From VRUE01 sp963728365 (GTDB lineage: Bacteria > Actinomycetota > Thermoleophilia > Solirubrobacterales > 70-9), in the NCBI GenBank assembly GCA_963728365.1, contig CAVSJI010000001.1:124001-188000 (forward strand): DNA of 64,000 nt, given 5' to 3'. A program made the translations under genes and the position numbers. The notes below the pieces were generated by a model. It did no database searches. It had not been told where the DNA came from and saw nothing but the letters and a program-made list of their open reading frames with translations. Of the stretch, positions 1-7,995 are shown in pieces (positions within the stretch are counted from its first letter, which is position 1; each line of letters starts with the position of its first letter).

Positions 1-212
1 TTGGCATAGAGCTCATCGGCACCCCAGCGCCGGTTCACGTTGCCCCCGCTTCGTCCCTTACCCATGCTGCGGAAGGTCCGCGAAGGCGCCTCGGAGAGCA
101 CCCGATCCACGCCCTCCCGGATCAGCTCGGCCTGACTGCGACCACTCGAGGTCGCCAACCGGCCCAGGCGCTCGGCCTGGGAGTCGTCTATGTAGACGGT
201 GGTCTTATGCAT
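1..212 (-). CDS. Ribbon-helix-helix antitoxin-like protein (partial, runs off the window)
   Basis: Only the first 70 residues are present; the C-terminus lies beyond the left edge. The start MHKTTVYIDDSQAERLGRLA, followed by SGRSQAELIREGVDRVL, is the strand-helix-helix pattern of CopG/VapB-type DNA-binding antitoxins (family knowledge). I chose this ATG because the ATG four bases upstream is in another frame and stops at once. No clear Shine-Dalgarno sequence is visible. A perfect 18-bp palindrome ends 10 bp upstream of the start, as expected for an autorepressed toxin-antitoxin operon. The toxin gene would lie downstream, outside the window, so the partner (PIN-type would be usual) is unknown. 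Confidence 0.75.
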   Translation of the reverse strand, partial: MHKTTVYIDDSQAERLGRLATSSGRSQAELIREGVDRVLSEAPSRTFRSMGKGRSGGNVNRRWGADELYA

Positions 213-221
213 CCATGTATG

Positions 222-239
222 GTACCAGCTAGCTGGTAC
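222..239. promoter_or_regulatory. 18-bp perfect palindrome, probable antitoxin operator
   Basis: GTACCAGCTAGCTGGTAC is identical to its own reverse complement. It sits just upstream of the ribbon-helix-helix gene. Proteins of this fold bind palindromes as dimers of dimers, so autoregulation is the natural reading (inference). Confidence 0.65.
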
Positions 240-501
240 GCGCCCTGATTCAGCGCTCGATCAACTCGCCGGCGGCCAGTCGAGCGGTGAGCCACGTCTC
301 CCTGCGGGCCCGTGAGAACCGCGCGGTGGCGGTCGGCCATCGCATCGCCGACGCAGATCGGCGGTCGGCGCGAATCACGACCGCCTCGACCTCGGGTGCG
401 GTCTTTGAACCACCTGTCCGGGATTGGAACCGCTGGCTCTCAGGCCCTCGCCCTGTGGATGAGCTCATCGCGCTGCCGGCACCGCATGCGCTTGCCTCGT
501 A
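240..501. other. Stretch without a confident gene
   Basis: The only candidate is a minus-strand open frame of 72 codons (250-468) ending ARLAAGELIER. I do not recognise it, and it has no convincing ribosome-binding site. It could be the decayed tail of a gene upstream of the antitoxin. Confidence 0.3.
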
Positions 502-1863
502 TCACTGGCGCCACGCTTGGCTTGGCGTCCGAAGATCGCCCTCAGCGGACGGTCGAGCTACAGCGGCGCCCGCGCGCCTTTCGCCGGTAGCCACCTCGCA
601 GGCCTCCTCAGCACCGACGAACGGCGCCAAGGCAAGGTAGGTGGCGAGCGGCGTCAACGCTCGGAGGCCTTCCGGTCCATGGGTTCGGACCCGGTCACAG
701 AGCATCGCATAGAGGGCGCAGGGGATCGCCTGGCGGGCGACTGCCGGTACCTGCGGCGCCCGCTCGAAGCCTCCCTCGAGGAAGGGGTGTATCGCCTCGA
801 GCGCAAGCTCAAGACGCTCAAGCGCCGCCGGACCCGCGGTGTAGATCTCTAAGGTGGCGACTCGCGTGAAGTCCGGCTCGGACTCGAAGAAGGCGAGCGC
901 CGCCCCGAAGGCGGCGCGAATCGCATCTGGCCAGTCCCGTTGCCGGTCGAAGGCCGGAAGCATCGCCGCCAGCAGCCGTAGTCGCCCCCCATAGAAGGCG
1001 TTGTTGAGGGCCTCCTCCTTGCCGTCGAAGTACTCGTAGAACGTCCGAAGCGAGACGCCCGCCGCTGTCGCGATGTGCGCGACGGCCGTATCCCGGTAGC
1101 CCCTCCTCGCGATCACCTCCATCGTCGCTCGCGCGATCCGATCGCCGGGGTCTTCCACCCGTTGCGCAAGGGGCGCTACCGGCGACTCGGACCGGCGTCG
1201 CGGCGGGCCGTGCAAGGGGCGCGGGGGTGGTCGGTAGGAGAGCGCCAGCTGGGTCAGCTCTGGAACCAGCCCAATCAGCGCCTCCTCGCTATGGCGGTGA
1301 AGGTGGCTGTGGATCAGCTTGCGCAGCCCGCCGATCATCGCCTGGGTCAGCTCCGCTGGCATGCCCTCGCGTCCCGGCAGTTGTCCGAAGGCCTGATCGG
1401 TCAGTTCCTGGAAGCCGGCCAGCGCCCAATCGATTCGCTTCGTTGCCTCCGCGCCCACCGCATATGTCTCGACGAGGCAAAGTCGTGCTGCCGCCGGCTG
1501 GGCGATGACCAGCTCGACGAAGCTCGCGACGCCCCGCACCGCGCGCTCCTCCAATGGGCCGCCGCCGCGAATGCGGCTTGCGGTAACGCCGATGGCGGCG
1601 GAGACGATCTCGTCGACCGTGGCCAGGAAGCACTGTTCCTTGCTGGCAAAGTATTCGTAGAAGGTGGTTCGCGAGACTCCTGCCGCCTCGACCAGGTCCG
1701 CGATCGACGTCTTTCCGTATCCCTTCGAGGTCGTCACGGCGACCATCGCGCCGAACAGCCTCTCGCGCTGGTTGCGCTCGACCCGCTCGCGTGGGACGCC
1801 GGGCCCCGGCCGCAAGCGCTGCTCACGCAGCTTTCCGGATTCTCCCCAGGGCGTCAGCGTCAT
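502..1863 (-). CDS. Tandem TetR-family regulator (two TetR domains fused)
   Basis: A 453-residue protein, about twice the usual 190-220 residues of TetR regulators. The first helix-turn-helix (about residues 31-80) contains GVSRTTFYEYFASKEQCF. The second (about 241-290) contains GVSLRTFYEYFDGKEEAL. Each is followed by an alpha-helical ligand/dimerisation-type region, with a Pro/Arg-rich linker near residues 211-232. TetR proteins repress transcription and release DNA when they bind a small ligand. Having both halves in one chain suggests a covalent pseudo-dimer or recognition of two half-sites (inference). The target is not evident; the divergent secreted-protein gene across the AT-rich gap is one candidate. 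The ATG start lies just before that gap. Confidence 0.85.
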   Translation of the reverse strand: MTLTPWGESGKLREQRLRPGPGVPRERVERNQRERLFGAMVAVTTSKGYGKTSIADLVEAAGVSRTTFYEYFASKEQCFLATVDEIVSAAIGVTASRIRGGGPLEERAVRGVASFVELVIAQPAAARLCLVETYAVGAEATKRIDWALAGFQELTDQAFGQLPGREGMPAELTQAMIGGLRKLIHSHLHRHSEEALIGLVPELTQLALSYRPPPRPLHGPPRRRSESPVAPLAQRVEDPGDRIARATMEVIARRGYRDTAVAHIATAAGVSLRTFYEYFDGKEEALNNAFYGGRLRLLAAMLPAFDRQRDWPDAIRAAFGAALAFFESEPDFTRVATLEIYTAGPAALERLELALEAIHPFLEGGFERAPQVPAVARQAIPCALYAMLCDRVRTHGPEGLRALTPLATYLALAPFVGAEEACEVATGERRAGAAVARPSAEGDLRTPSQAWRQ

Positions 1864-2054
1864 CGCCGGAAAAGGCTAACCCCTCAACCTTGCGCTATCT
1901 CCTGACGGATCATATGGAAATTCATCGTACATTATATTCGCCATAGCTCCGACGCTCGAACCGGGCGATTCTGGCTTTAAGGGCGGGCTAGCGCCCACCA
2001 GCAGCCAACTCGGCCATAAAACTCTGGCGTTTATCACCTTAATAGTTCAATTGC

Positions 2055-2083
2055 TTGACATCTGTCTGGTAATCCATTATTTA
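2055..2083 (+). promoter_or_regulatory. Near-consensus sigma-70 promoter
   Basis: TTGACA is followed by a 17-bp spacer and TATTTA, very close to the housekeeping consensus. It lies in a 417-bp AT-rich gap (1864-2280), unlike the GC-rich surroundings. It points at the secreted-protein gene starting at 2281 and implies a leader of about 190 nt. Confidence 0.7.
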
Positions 2084-2089
2084 TATCTA

Positions 2090-2280
2090 TCCCAATCGAG
2101 CGAACTCGCTTTCGGCAGGTGCTCTGCCGCAAGGGGGAAGGAAAGGCATTTCGACCGCTCACCAGCCTCAATTACCCAATAGGGCGTCCGGCTAATCAAT
2201 AGATGTCGGGCTAATCGCGACAGCGGCCTACGCCGCTCAACCGATCCGGCGAACCACCGCCGGAGAAAGGACTCACTCAG
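2090..2280 (+). other. Long 5' leader of the secreted-protein gene
   Basis: About 190 nt separate the predicted promoter from the start codon. The leader contains GGGGGAAGGAAAGG-type purine runs and GC-rich inverted segments shortly before the ribosome-binding site (GGAGAAAGGA). No known riboswitch was recognised. No gene is seen here. Confidence 0.3.
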
Positions 2281-2985
2281 ATGAAACCGATCAAGATGTT
2301 CGGACTGGCCTCAATCGCCGCGGTTGCCGCTATGGCGCTCATCGGCGCCTCATCGGCGCTGGCGGAATCAACGGCGCTGTGCAAAGTCAGCACATCGCCG
2401 TGTCCCGAAAAATCGCTATACCCGGCGGGAACTGTAGTCAAAGCACAGCTCTTACATCAGACGACAAGCTTAGAAACGAACTTAGAAGTAGTGACGCCAT
2501 CACGGCTGTTAGGACCGGAATTAGCGGAAGAAGTCAGGTGCTGGGAATCGTCCGCGTCGGGTTCGACGACGACGGGGTTAGTGGAAGGCGGACCAGTCGA
2601 AGGTACGCTCGAAAACCTGTCCTTCGGCCACTGCTTCCACAAATCCGGTGTCAAATGCGAAGTGATAATTGAACAACTTGGCACGCTCTCCGTCTTAAAG
2701 ACCGCAGTCAACTTAGGGGAAGCGAAGGTCAACAACGTTCTGGCGAAAGTCGAATGCGGCATTAGCCCAGTCGTGTTCAGATGCATCTACAGAACCAACG
2801 AACTGCCGATGCACGCCGAAGGGACGGGCCCGAACGGCTCGGCGACCGAACCTGCCGAGCTTGTCGCTGATCATGCGCTGCTCGAACTGACGAATCCACT
2901 GACTGGGATCGGATGCCCCAGCGAAGGCTTCTTCGATGCGGCATACGAAATCACAGAACCGGCACCGGGCTACATCACTTCGTAA
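2281..2985 (+). CDS. Secreted Cys-containing protein of unknown function
   Basis: A 234-residue protein. Residues 1-28 form a signal peptide (Lys-containing start, hydrophobic core, cleavage after SSALA). The mature part is rich in Cys, Glu and Thr, with spaced cysteines (CKVSTSPC, VRCWES, GHCFH, VKCEV, VECG, FRCIY, IGCP) suggesting disulphides in an exported beta-rich domain. I do not recognise a named family. Codon use is odd for this genome: about eight Leu codons are TTA and many Glu codons are GAA, so the gene may be recently acquired or depend on a rare tRNA. It has its own near-consensus promoter, a long leader, a purine-rich ribosome-binding site and a strong hairpin downstream, so it is probably monocistronic. 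Confidence 0.8.
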   Translation: MKPIKMFGLASIAAVAAMALIGASSALAESTALCKVSTSPCPEKSLYPAGTVVKAQLLHQTTSLETNLEVVTPSRLLGPELAEEVRCWESSASGSTTTGLVEGGPVEGTLENLSFGHCFHKSGVKCEVIIEQLGTLSVLKTAVNLGEAKVNNVLAKVECGISPVVFRCIYRTNELPMHAEGTGPNGSATEPAELVADHALLELTNPLTGIGCPSEGFFDAAYEITEPAPGYITS

Positions 2986-3018
2986 AGCAACATCGATGAG
3001 CCCATGGCTGTTCCCCAC

Positions 3019-3054
3019 GAAAGCGACCGCCCAGCACGCTGGGCGGTCGCTTTC
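3019..3054 (+). terminator. Strong hairpin terminator
   Basis: Two perfectly complementary 17-nt arms (GAAAGCGACCGCCCAGC and its complement) are separated by 2 nt, about 35 bp after the stop codon of the secreted-protein gene. There is no long T-run, but the position and stability fit a terminator. Confidence 0.75.
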
Positions 3055-3180
3055 GACGTCGCACATGGATGGAAAGGCGCATCGTGCGTATCGAGATGCT
3101 TATCACGACGTACCTTGACATGGCCGATTGCGTATGCAATCTTGAGGTTTCAGGCTGACACGGGGCAGGGAGAGAGCTAG

Positions 3181-6100
3181 TTGTTGTCAGGAAGGGAATC
3201 GAGTTGGGCGGCAAAGTTGCGCCTCTTCGGTAGCGTCCTCGCGGCGTTCACCGCCTCGACGCTCGCCATCTCCAGCGCCCCGGCTTTCGCCGACCTCTCC
3301 CACCCCTTTCTGGCCGGCCTCTCCCAGGAAGGCGCCTTCCACGATCCATGCGGCGCTGCCACCGACTCCGAAGGGAACCTCTACGTAGCCGCCTACCAGG
3401 ACAGCGCGGTCAAGCTCTACGACGCCTCCGGAGCATTCGTCACCGAATTCACTCCTTCCGCAAACGCGGAAGGACCTTGCGGGATTGCGGTCGATTCCGC
3501 CGGCAATGTATACGTCAACGGCTGGGGCACGGACGTCGTCAAGTACAACCCCTCCTCCTACCCGCCCACCTCGACCACTGCCTACTCGGCCGACACTGCA
3601 GTCAACGGCACCGGCAAGGTCGTCTCCAGCGGCGCCACCTCGGTCGCCGTCGACCCCGCGACGCAGAACGTCTACGTCGCGCAGGGCAACCACATCTCCT
3701 CCTACCAGTCGAACGGAACGCTGATCTCCGCCGCTATCGGCTCGGGCGTCACCAGCGCTTCCTATTACGGAGTCGACGTACTCGGCAAGAACGGCAATGT
3801 CTATGCCACCGACAAAGCCCATAACAAGGCCTATATCTTCAATCCCGCGGGGTCTACCGTCCTGGTCGAAATCGACGGGTCCGAAAGCGAAGCGGGAGCC
3901 TTCTCCTTCGGTCCCTCATACCCCTATCTCGCGGTCGATCAGTCAAACGGCCACGTCTACGTCGCCGACATCGCCGCCCATGGCGTTGTCGACGAGTTCG
4001 ACGCCGCCGGCTACTTCGTCTCCGGGCTATCCCACTCCTTCCAAGAAAGCGAACCCTCCGACATCGCTGTCGACAATTCCGGCGGTCCCAACGAGGGGGC
4101 CGTCTACGTCACCTCCGGCGTCTCGAATGGCAGTGTCTTTGCGTTCGGGCCGCTGACCGACCTCTCCCATCCCTTTCTGGCCGGCCTCTCCCAGGAAGGC
4201 GCCTTCCACGATCCATGCGGCGCTGCCACCGACTCCGAAGGGAACCTCTACGTAGCCGCCTACCAGGACAGCGCGGTCAAGCTCTACGACGCCTCCGGAG
4301 CATTCGTCACCGAATTCACTCCTTCCGCAAACGCGGAAGGACCTTGCGGGATTGCGGTCGATTCCGCCGGCAATGTATACGTCAACGGCTGGGGCACGGA
4401 CGTCGTCAAGTACAACCCCTCCTCCTACCCGCCCACCTCGACCACTGCCTACTCGGCCGACACTGCAGTCAACGGCACCGGCAAGGTCGTCTCCAGCGGC
4501 GCCACCTCGGTCGCCGTCGACCCCGCGACGCAGAACGTCTACGTCGCGCAGGGCAACCACATCTCCTCCTACCAGTCGAACGGAACGCTGATCTCCGCCG
4601 CTATCGGCTCGGGCGTCACCAGCGCTTCCTATTACGGAGTCGACGTACTCGGCAAGAACGGCAATGTCTATGCCACCGACAAAGCCCATAACAAGGCCTA
4701 TATCTTCAATCCCGCGGGGTCTACCGTCCTGGTCGAAATCGACGGGTCCGAAAGCGAAGCGGGAGCCTTCTCCTTCGGTCCCTCATACCCCTATCTCGCG
4801 GTCGATCAGTCAAACGGCCACGTCTACGTCGCCGACATCGCCGCCCATGGCGTTGTCGACGAGTTCGACGCCGCCGGCTACTTCGTCTCCGGGCTATCCC
4901 ACTCCTTCCAAGAAAGCGAACCCTCCGACATCGCTGTCGACAATTCCGGCGGTCCCAACGAGGGGGCCGTCTACGTCACCTCCGGCGTCTCGAATGGCAG
5001 TGTCTTTGCGTTCGGGCCGCTGACCGGCGGCATCGCCCCGGAAGTCGAGATCGAACCGACCTCGGAAATAGGAATCAGCAAAGCCAGGTTCAACGGCGCG
5101 ATCAATCCGCGCGAACTCCCCAACAGCTACCACTTCGAATGGAAGCAGGGGACAGAAACAGGCTGGGGCGGTGCTTCCTCCTCGACCGACCAGAGCCTGC
5201 CCGAAGACTCGAGTCCACATACCGTCTCGTTCAATGCAACCGGGCTCGCGGGCGGTGCGACCTACCAGGTGCGCCTGGTCGCCAGGAACACCGAAAATGG
5301 CCTCGAAGCCATTTCGGATCCCGATACGTTCGCGACGCTGACACCACCGGCGCCGGTCGTCTCAATCAACCCGCCCTCATCAATCACCACCAGCTCGGCC
5401 GACGTGTCTGGCGCGGTCAATCCCCAGCAGGACTTCGGCACCACTTGGAGGCTGCAGCTCAGCACCGATCCAAGCTGTGCCTCGGGCTTTGCCGACCGCC
5501 CACTGCACAAGCTCGAATCCGAAGCAGACACCCCAACCGCGGTCTCCGAAGCGCTCACCGGCCTGCTGCCCTCCCAACACTACTGCGTGCGAATCCGCGC
5601 CGTCAACGGCGGCGGCACGACGACCTCCGAAACGAAGGAATTCGAAACACAGACCATCGTCCCCGACCAGGTCCAAACCGCCTTCGTCGCGCCTCGGCTG
5701 GACACCAGCGCCCGCCTCAACGGCCGGGTCAACCCCGAGGGCGCCAAGTTGACCTACCGCTTCGAATACAGCGAAGACGGCGGCGCCACCTGGATCCCGC
5801 TGGCAGCCAGGGAAGACACGAGCGAAGCCAGGAAGCAGATCCTGCTCGCCCAGGAGCTCGAAGGCCTGGCCCCCAACACCGCCTACAACTATCGCTTCGT
5901 CGTCGAAGACGACGCCGGGGCAGCCTCGCCACAGGGAGAGGCGAAGACCTTCATTACCCGCACCACCGCCGAAGTCACCTCGCCCCAAACCTGTCCCAAC
6001 GAAGATGTGCGCCAAAAGCAGCACAGCGACGGCTATCTCGGTGGCTGCCGCGGCATCGAGCTGGTCAACAGTCCCGACAAGGGCAACCAGCACCTCTCCC

Positions 6101-7995
6101 CGCTGAGGATGACCGAAGATGGCGAAAAGGCGCTCTGGTTCGTGCAAAGCGGCGCTCCCGGTGGGACGGCCAGCGCCGGCAACACCTTCCTCGCCGAGAG
6201 GACCGCGGGCGGCTGGCAGTCGCGAAACCTGGTGCCGCCGGCCGCGCAGCAGTTCGGCAACGGAAACCTGCCCTATCACATGGAAAACGCGACCCCTGAC
6301 CTGGGCGCCTTCGTCTTCAACGCCGGCAATCCGACAATTGCGATCGCCAATGGAAAAACGCTGATCCGCATCGACCGCGGCCAGCGCCAGGATGTCCTCG
6401 CCAGCTACGAGAATCCGGTTGATGGGGGAAGGAGTGAAATCACAGACGACGGCGCCCACCTCCTCATCGTCAACCCCGACACCAACCAACTCGAGGACAT
6501 CGGCAACCCGCAAGAAGCGACCGAGACGGTCAGCCTGATGCCGCCGCCAGGCTCGCCGCTCGGCGTCCCGGTACCCGGCGGGTCGCCGTCCGCATGCGGC
6601 CTGAAGACGACCGGCGAGAGCTTCGTCGGGGAAAGCAGCAACCGCGAAGGGGCGGGCAACGACTGGAACCCCGGCTACCGGATGGCCGAGGCCGGGGACG
6701 CCTCCCGCGTCTACTTCGAGGTCCGCCCCGACGTCAACTGCGGCGCAGCACCCTACGGGCTCTATGAGCGCAACCGCGAAACCAACGCCACCACCCCGAT
6801 CGACTACGGTGCCTCGGGCCGCCACGTCGAGTTCATCCGTGCCACCCCCGACGGGCGCAGCGCCTACTTCGCCACCTTCAGCCAACTCGACCCCGCCGAC
6901 CAGAACACCGGCGCTGACGTCTACCGCTGGGACGAAGGGACGGGCGAATCGAGCTGCCTTACTTGCGTCGTCCCCAACGCGGACATCGCTTCCTTTGGCA
7001 GTGGGCGCCTCATGCAGGTCGTGGTTTCCGCCGACTTCTCCCACGTCTACTTCCAGTCCAAAGCGCAGCTCGTCCCCGGCCAGGGTGAAGCGGGTGCGAT
7101 CAACACTTACGTACTGAGCGGCGGCGAGGTCCGCTTCGTCGCCGGCGACGGGGTCGGGCTCCTGGGCACGAGTTCCGAAGCTCGCACGGCGCTCTCCGCC
7201 GACGGCAACGTGCTCGTCTTCAGGAGCGTCGGCGTCGGGGGGCTCACAGCGCAGAATCTCACCACCGACCGCCTCCCGGACCACTGCACCAATCTCGACG
7301 GCCCTGCGGCCTGCCTGGAGCTCTACCGCTACGACGACCGCGACGGCAGCCTGGAGTGCATCTCCTGCCGCCACGACGGCGAAACTACCTTCAGCGCCGA
7401 GCCAACTTTCCAATTCGGGATGTCCGCCGACGGGAGGACCGTCGCCTTCATCACCATCGGGCCCCTCGTCGCGCGCGACGTCAACCAGGGCCTTGACGTC
7501 TACGAATGGCGGGACGGCGTCGTGCACCTGCTCAGCGACGGGGTTGGGAGCTCTCCTGTGAGAGGGCTCGGGAGCCCGAAAGTGCTCGGGATCGACGCCG
7601 ATGGGGGGAACATCCTCTTCGCACTCACGGCGCCGGGCCTGACTGGCTTCGAGCAGGACGGCCTCAGGAACCTCTACGACGCGAGGGTCGGCGGCGGCTT
7701 CCCACCGCCCGTACCGCCGGCCCACTGCGCCGAGGACTCCTGCCAGGGGCCGCTCCAGGCCGGCCCGGCCCTTCAGGGGGCGGCCAGCGCGAACGAAAGC
7801 CGCGGCAACCTGGTCGAAGCCGGCAAGCCACGGCGCTGCGCCAAGAAGCGCGGCAAGGCGAGGCGGCGCTGCATCAAGAGGCACAAGCGACGCTGCGCCA
7901 AGAAGCGCGGCAAGGCGAGGCGGCGCTGCATCAAGAGGCACCGACCGCGCCCCCAGCAGGCAGCAGCCAACCGCAACTCCGGGAGGCCCAGATGA
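3181..7995 (+). CDS. Giant exported NHL/beta-propeller protein with basic Cys-rich tail
   Basis: A 1604-residue protein with a TTG start behind GGGAGAGAG. A signal peptide ends at APAFA (about residue 37). Two nearly identical 289-residue NHL-type propeller blocks follow, with repeated YVAD/VYV.. blades such as GIAVDSAGNVYVNGWGTDVV. Next come fibronectin-III-like segments with the pattern TGL..GATYQVRLVARN, then a TolB-like propeller with repeats such as ATPDGRSAYFATFSQLDP. The tail carries two copies of a 19-residue unit RCAKKRGKARRRCIKRHKR. Such architectures are surface or extracellular; the ligand is unknown. The stop codon overlaps the start of the next exported-protein gene (ATGA), so the two form an operon. 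The first 600 residues are an extremely recent duplication. Confidence 0.85.
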   Translation: MLSGRESSWAAKLRLFGSVLAAFTASTLAISSAPAFADLSHPFLAGLSQEGAFHDPCGAATDSEGNLYVAAYQDSAVKLYDASGAFVTEFTPSANAEGPCGIAVDSAGNVYVNGWGTDVVKYNPSSYPPTSTTAYSADTAVNGTGKVVSSGATSVAVDPATQNVYVAQGNHISSYQSNGTLISAAIGSGVTSASYYGVDVLGKNGNVYATDKAHNKAYIFNPAGSTVLVEIDGSESEAGAFSFGPSYPYLAVDQSNGHVYVADIAAHGVVDEFDAAGYFVSGLSHSFQESEPSDIAVDNSGGPNEGAVYVTSGVSNGSVFAFGPLTDLSHPFLAGLSQEGAFHDPCGAATDSEGNLYVAAYQDSAVKLYDASGAFVTEFTPSANAEGPCGIAVDSAGNVYVNGWGTDVVKYNPSSYPPTSTTAYSADTAVNGTGKVVSSGATSVAVDPATQNVYVAQGNHISSYQSNGTLISAAIGSGVTSASYYGVDVLGKNGNVYATDKAHNKAYIFNPAGSTVLVEIDGSESEAGAFSFGPSYPYLAVDQSNGHVYVADIAAHGVVDEFDAAGYFVSGLSHSFQESEPSDIAVDNSGGPNEGAVYVTSGVSNGSVFAFGPLTGGIAPEVEIEPTSEIGISKARFNGAINPRELPNSYHFEWKQGTETGWGGASSSTDQSLPEDSSPHTVSFNATGLAGGATYQVRLVARNTENGLEAISDPDTFATLTPPAPVVSINPPSSITTSSADVSGAVNPQQDFGTTWRLQLSTDPSCASGFADRPLHKLESEADTPTAVSEALTGLLPSQHYCVRIRAVNGGGTTTSETKEFETQTIVPDQVQTAFVAPRLDTSARLNGRVNPEGAKLTYRFEYSEDGGATWIPLAAREDTSEARKQILLAQELEGLAPNTAYNYRFVVEDDAGAASPQGEAKTFITRTTAEVTSPQTCPNEDVRQKQHSDGYLGGCRGIELVNSPDKGNQHLSPLRMTEDGEKALWFVQSGAPGGTASAGNTFLAERTAGGWQSRNLVPPAAQQFGNGNLPYHMENATPDLGAFVFNAGNPTIAIANGKTLIRIDRGQRQDVLASYENPVDGGRSEITDDGAHLLIVNPDTNQLEDIGNPQEATETVSLMPPPGSPLGVPVPGGSPSACGLKTTGESFVGESSNREGAGNDWNPGYRMAEAGDASRVYFEVRPDVNCGAAPYGLYERNRETNATTPIDYGASGRHVEFIRATPDGRSAYFATFSQLDPADQNTGADVYRWDEGTGESSCLTCVVPNADIASFGSGRLMQVVVSADFSHVYFQSKAQLVPGQGEAGAINTYVLSGGEVRFVAGDGVGLLGTSSEARTALSADGNVLVFRSVGVGGLTAQNLTTDRLPDHCTNLDGPAACLELYRYDDRDGSLECISCRHDGETTFSAEPTFQFGMSADGRTVAFITIGPLVARDVNQGLDVYEWRDGVVHLLSDGVGSSPVRGLGSPKVLGIDADGGNILFALTAPGLTGFEQDGLRNLYDARVGGGFPPPVPPAHCAEDSCQGPLQAGPALQGAASANESRGNLVEAGKPRRCAKKRGKARRRCIKRHKRRCAKKRGKARRRCIKRHRPRPQQAAANRNSGRPR
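3292..4158 (+). repeat. 867-bp tandem repeat, copy 1 (propeller-encoding)
   Basis: Encodes 289 residues from DLSHPFLAGLSQEG to FAFGPLT. It is followed directly by copy 2. The only difference I see is one silent base (CAC here, CAT in copy 2, both His). Confidence 0.95.
4159..5025 (+). repeat. 867-bp tandem repeat, copy 2
   Basis: In-frame second copy, offset exactly 867 bp from copy 1, with a single silent change in the fourth codon (the second His of the pair has CAT). After it the sequence diverges into the fibronectin-like region. Confidence 0.95.
7834..7941 (+). repeat. 57-bp tandem repeat encoding the Lys/Arg/Cys tail
   Basis: Two copies of a 57-bp unit (second truncated by the last two codons) encode RCAKKRGKARRRCIKRH twice. 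The nucleotide match is essentially exact, so this too is a recent slippage-type duplication. Basic tails of this kind end many exported proteins in these bacteria (general knowledge); cell-wall retention is a guess. Confidence 0.85.

Noticed and set aside
250..468. 72-residue minus-strand frame next to the left antitoxin gene
   Set aside because: No ribosome-binding site, no domain and no overlap logic; noted only as a weak candidate.
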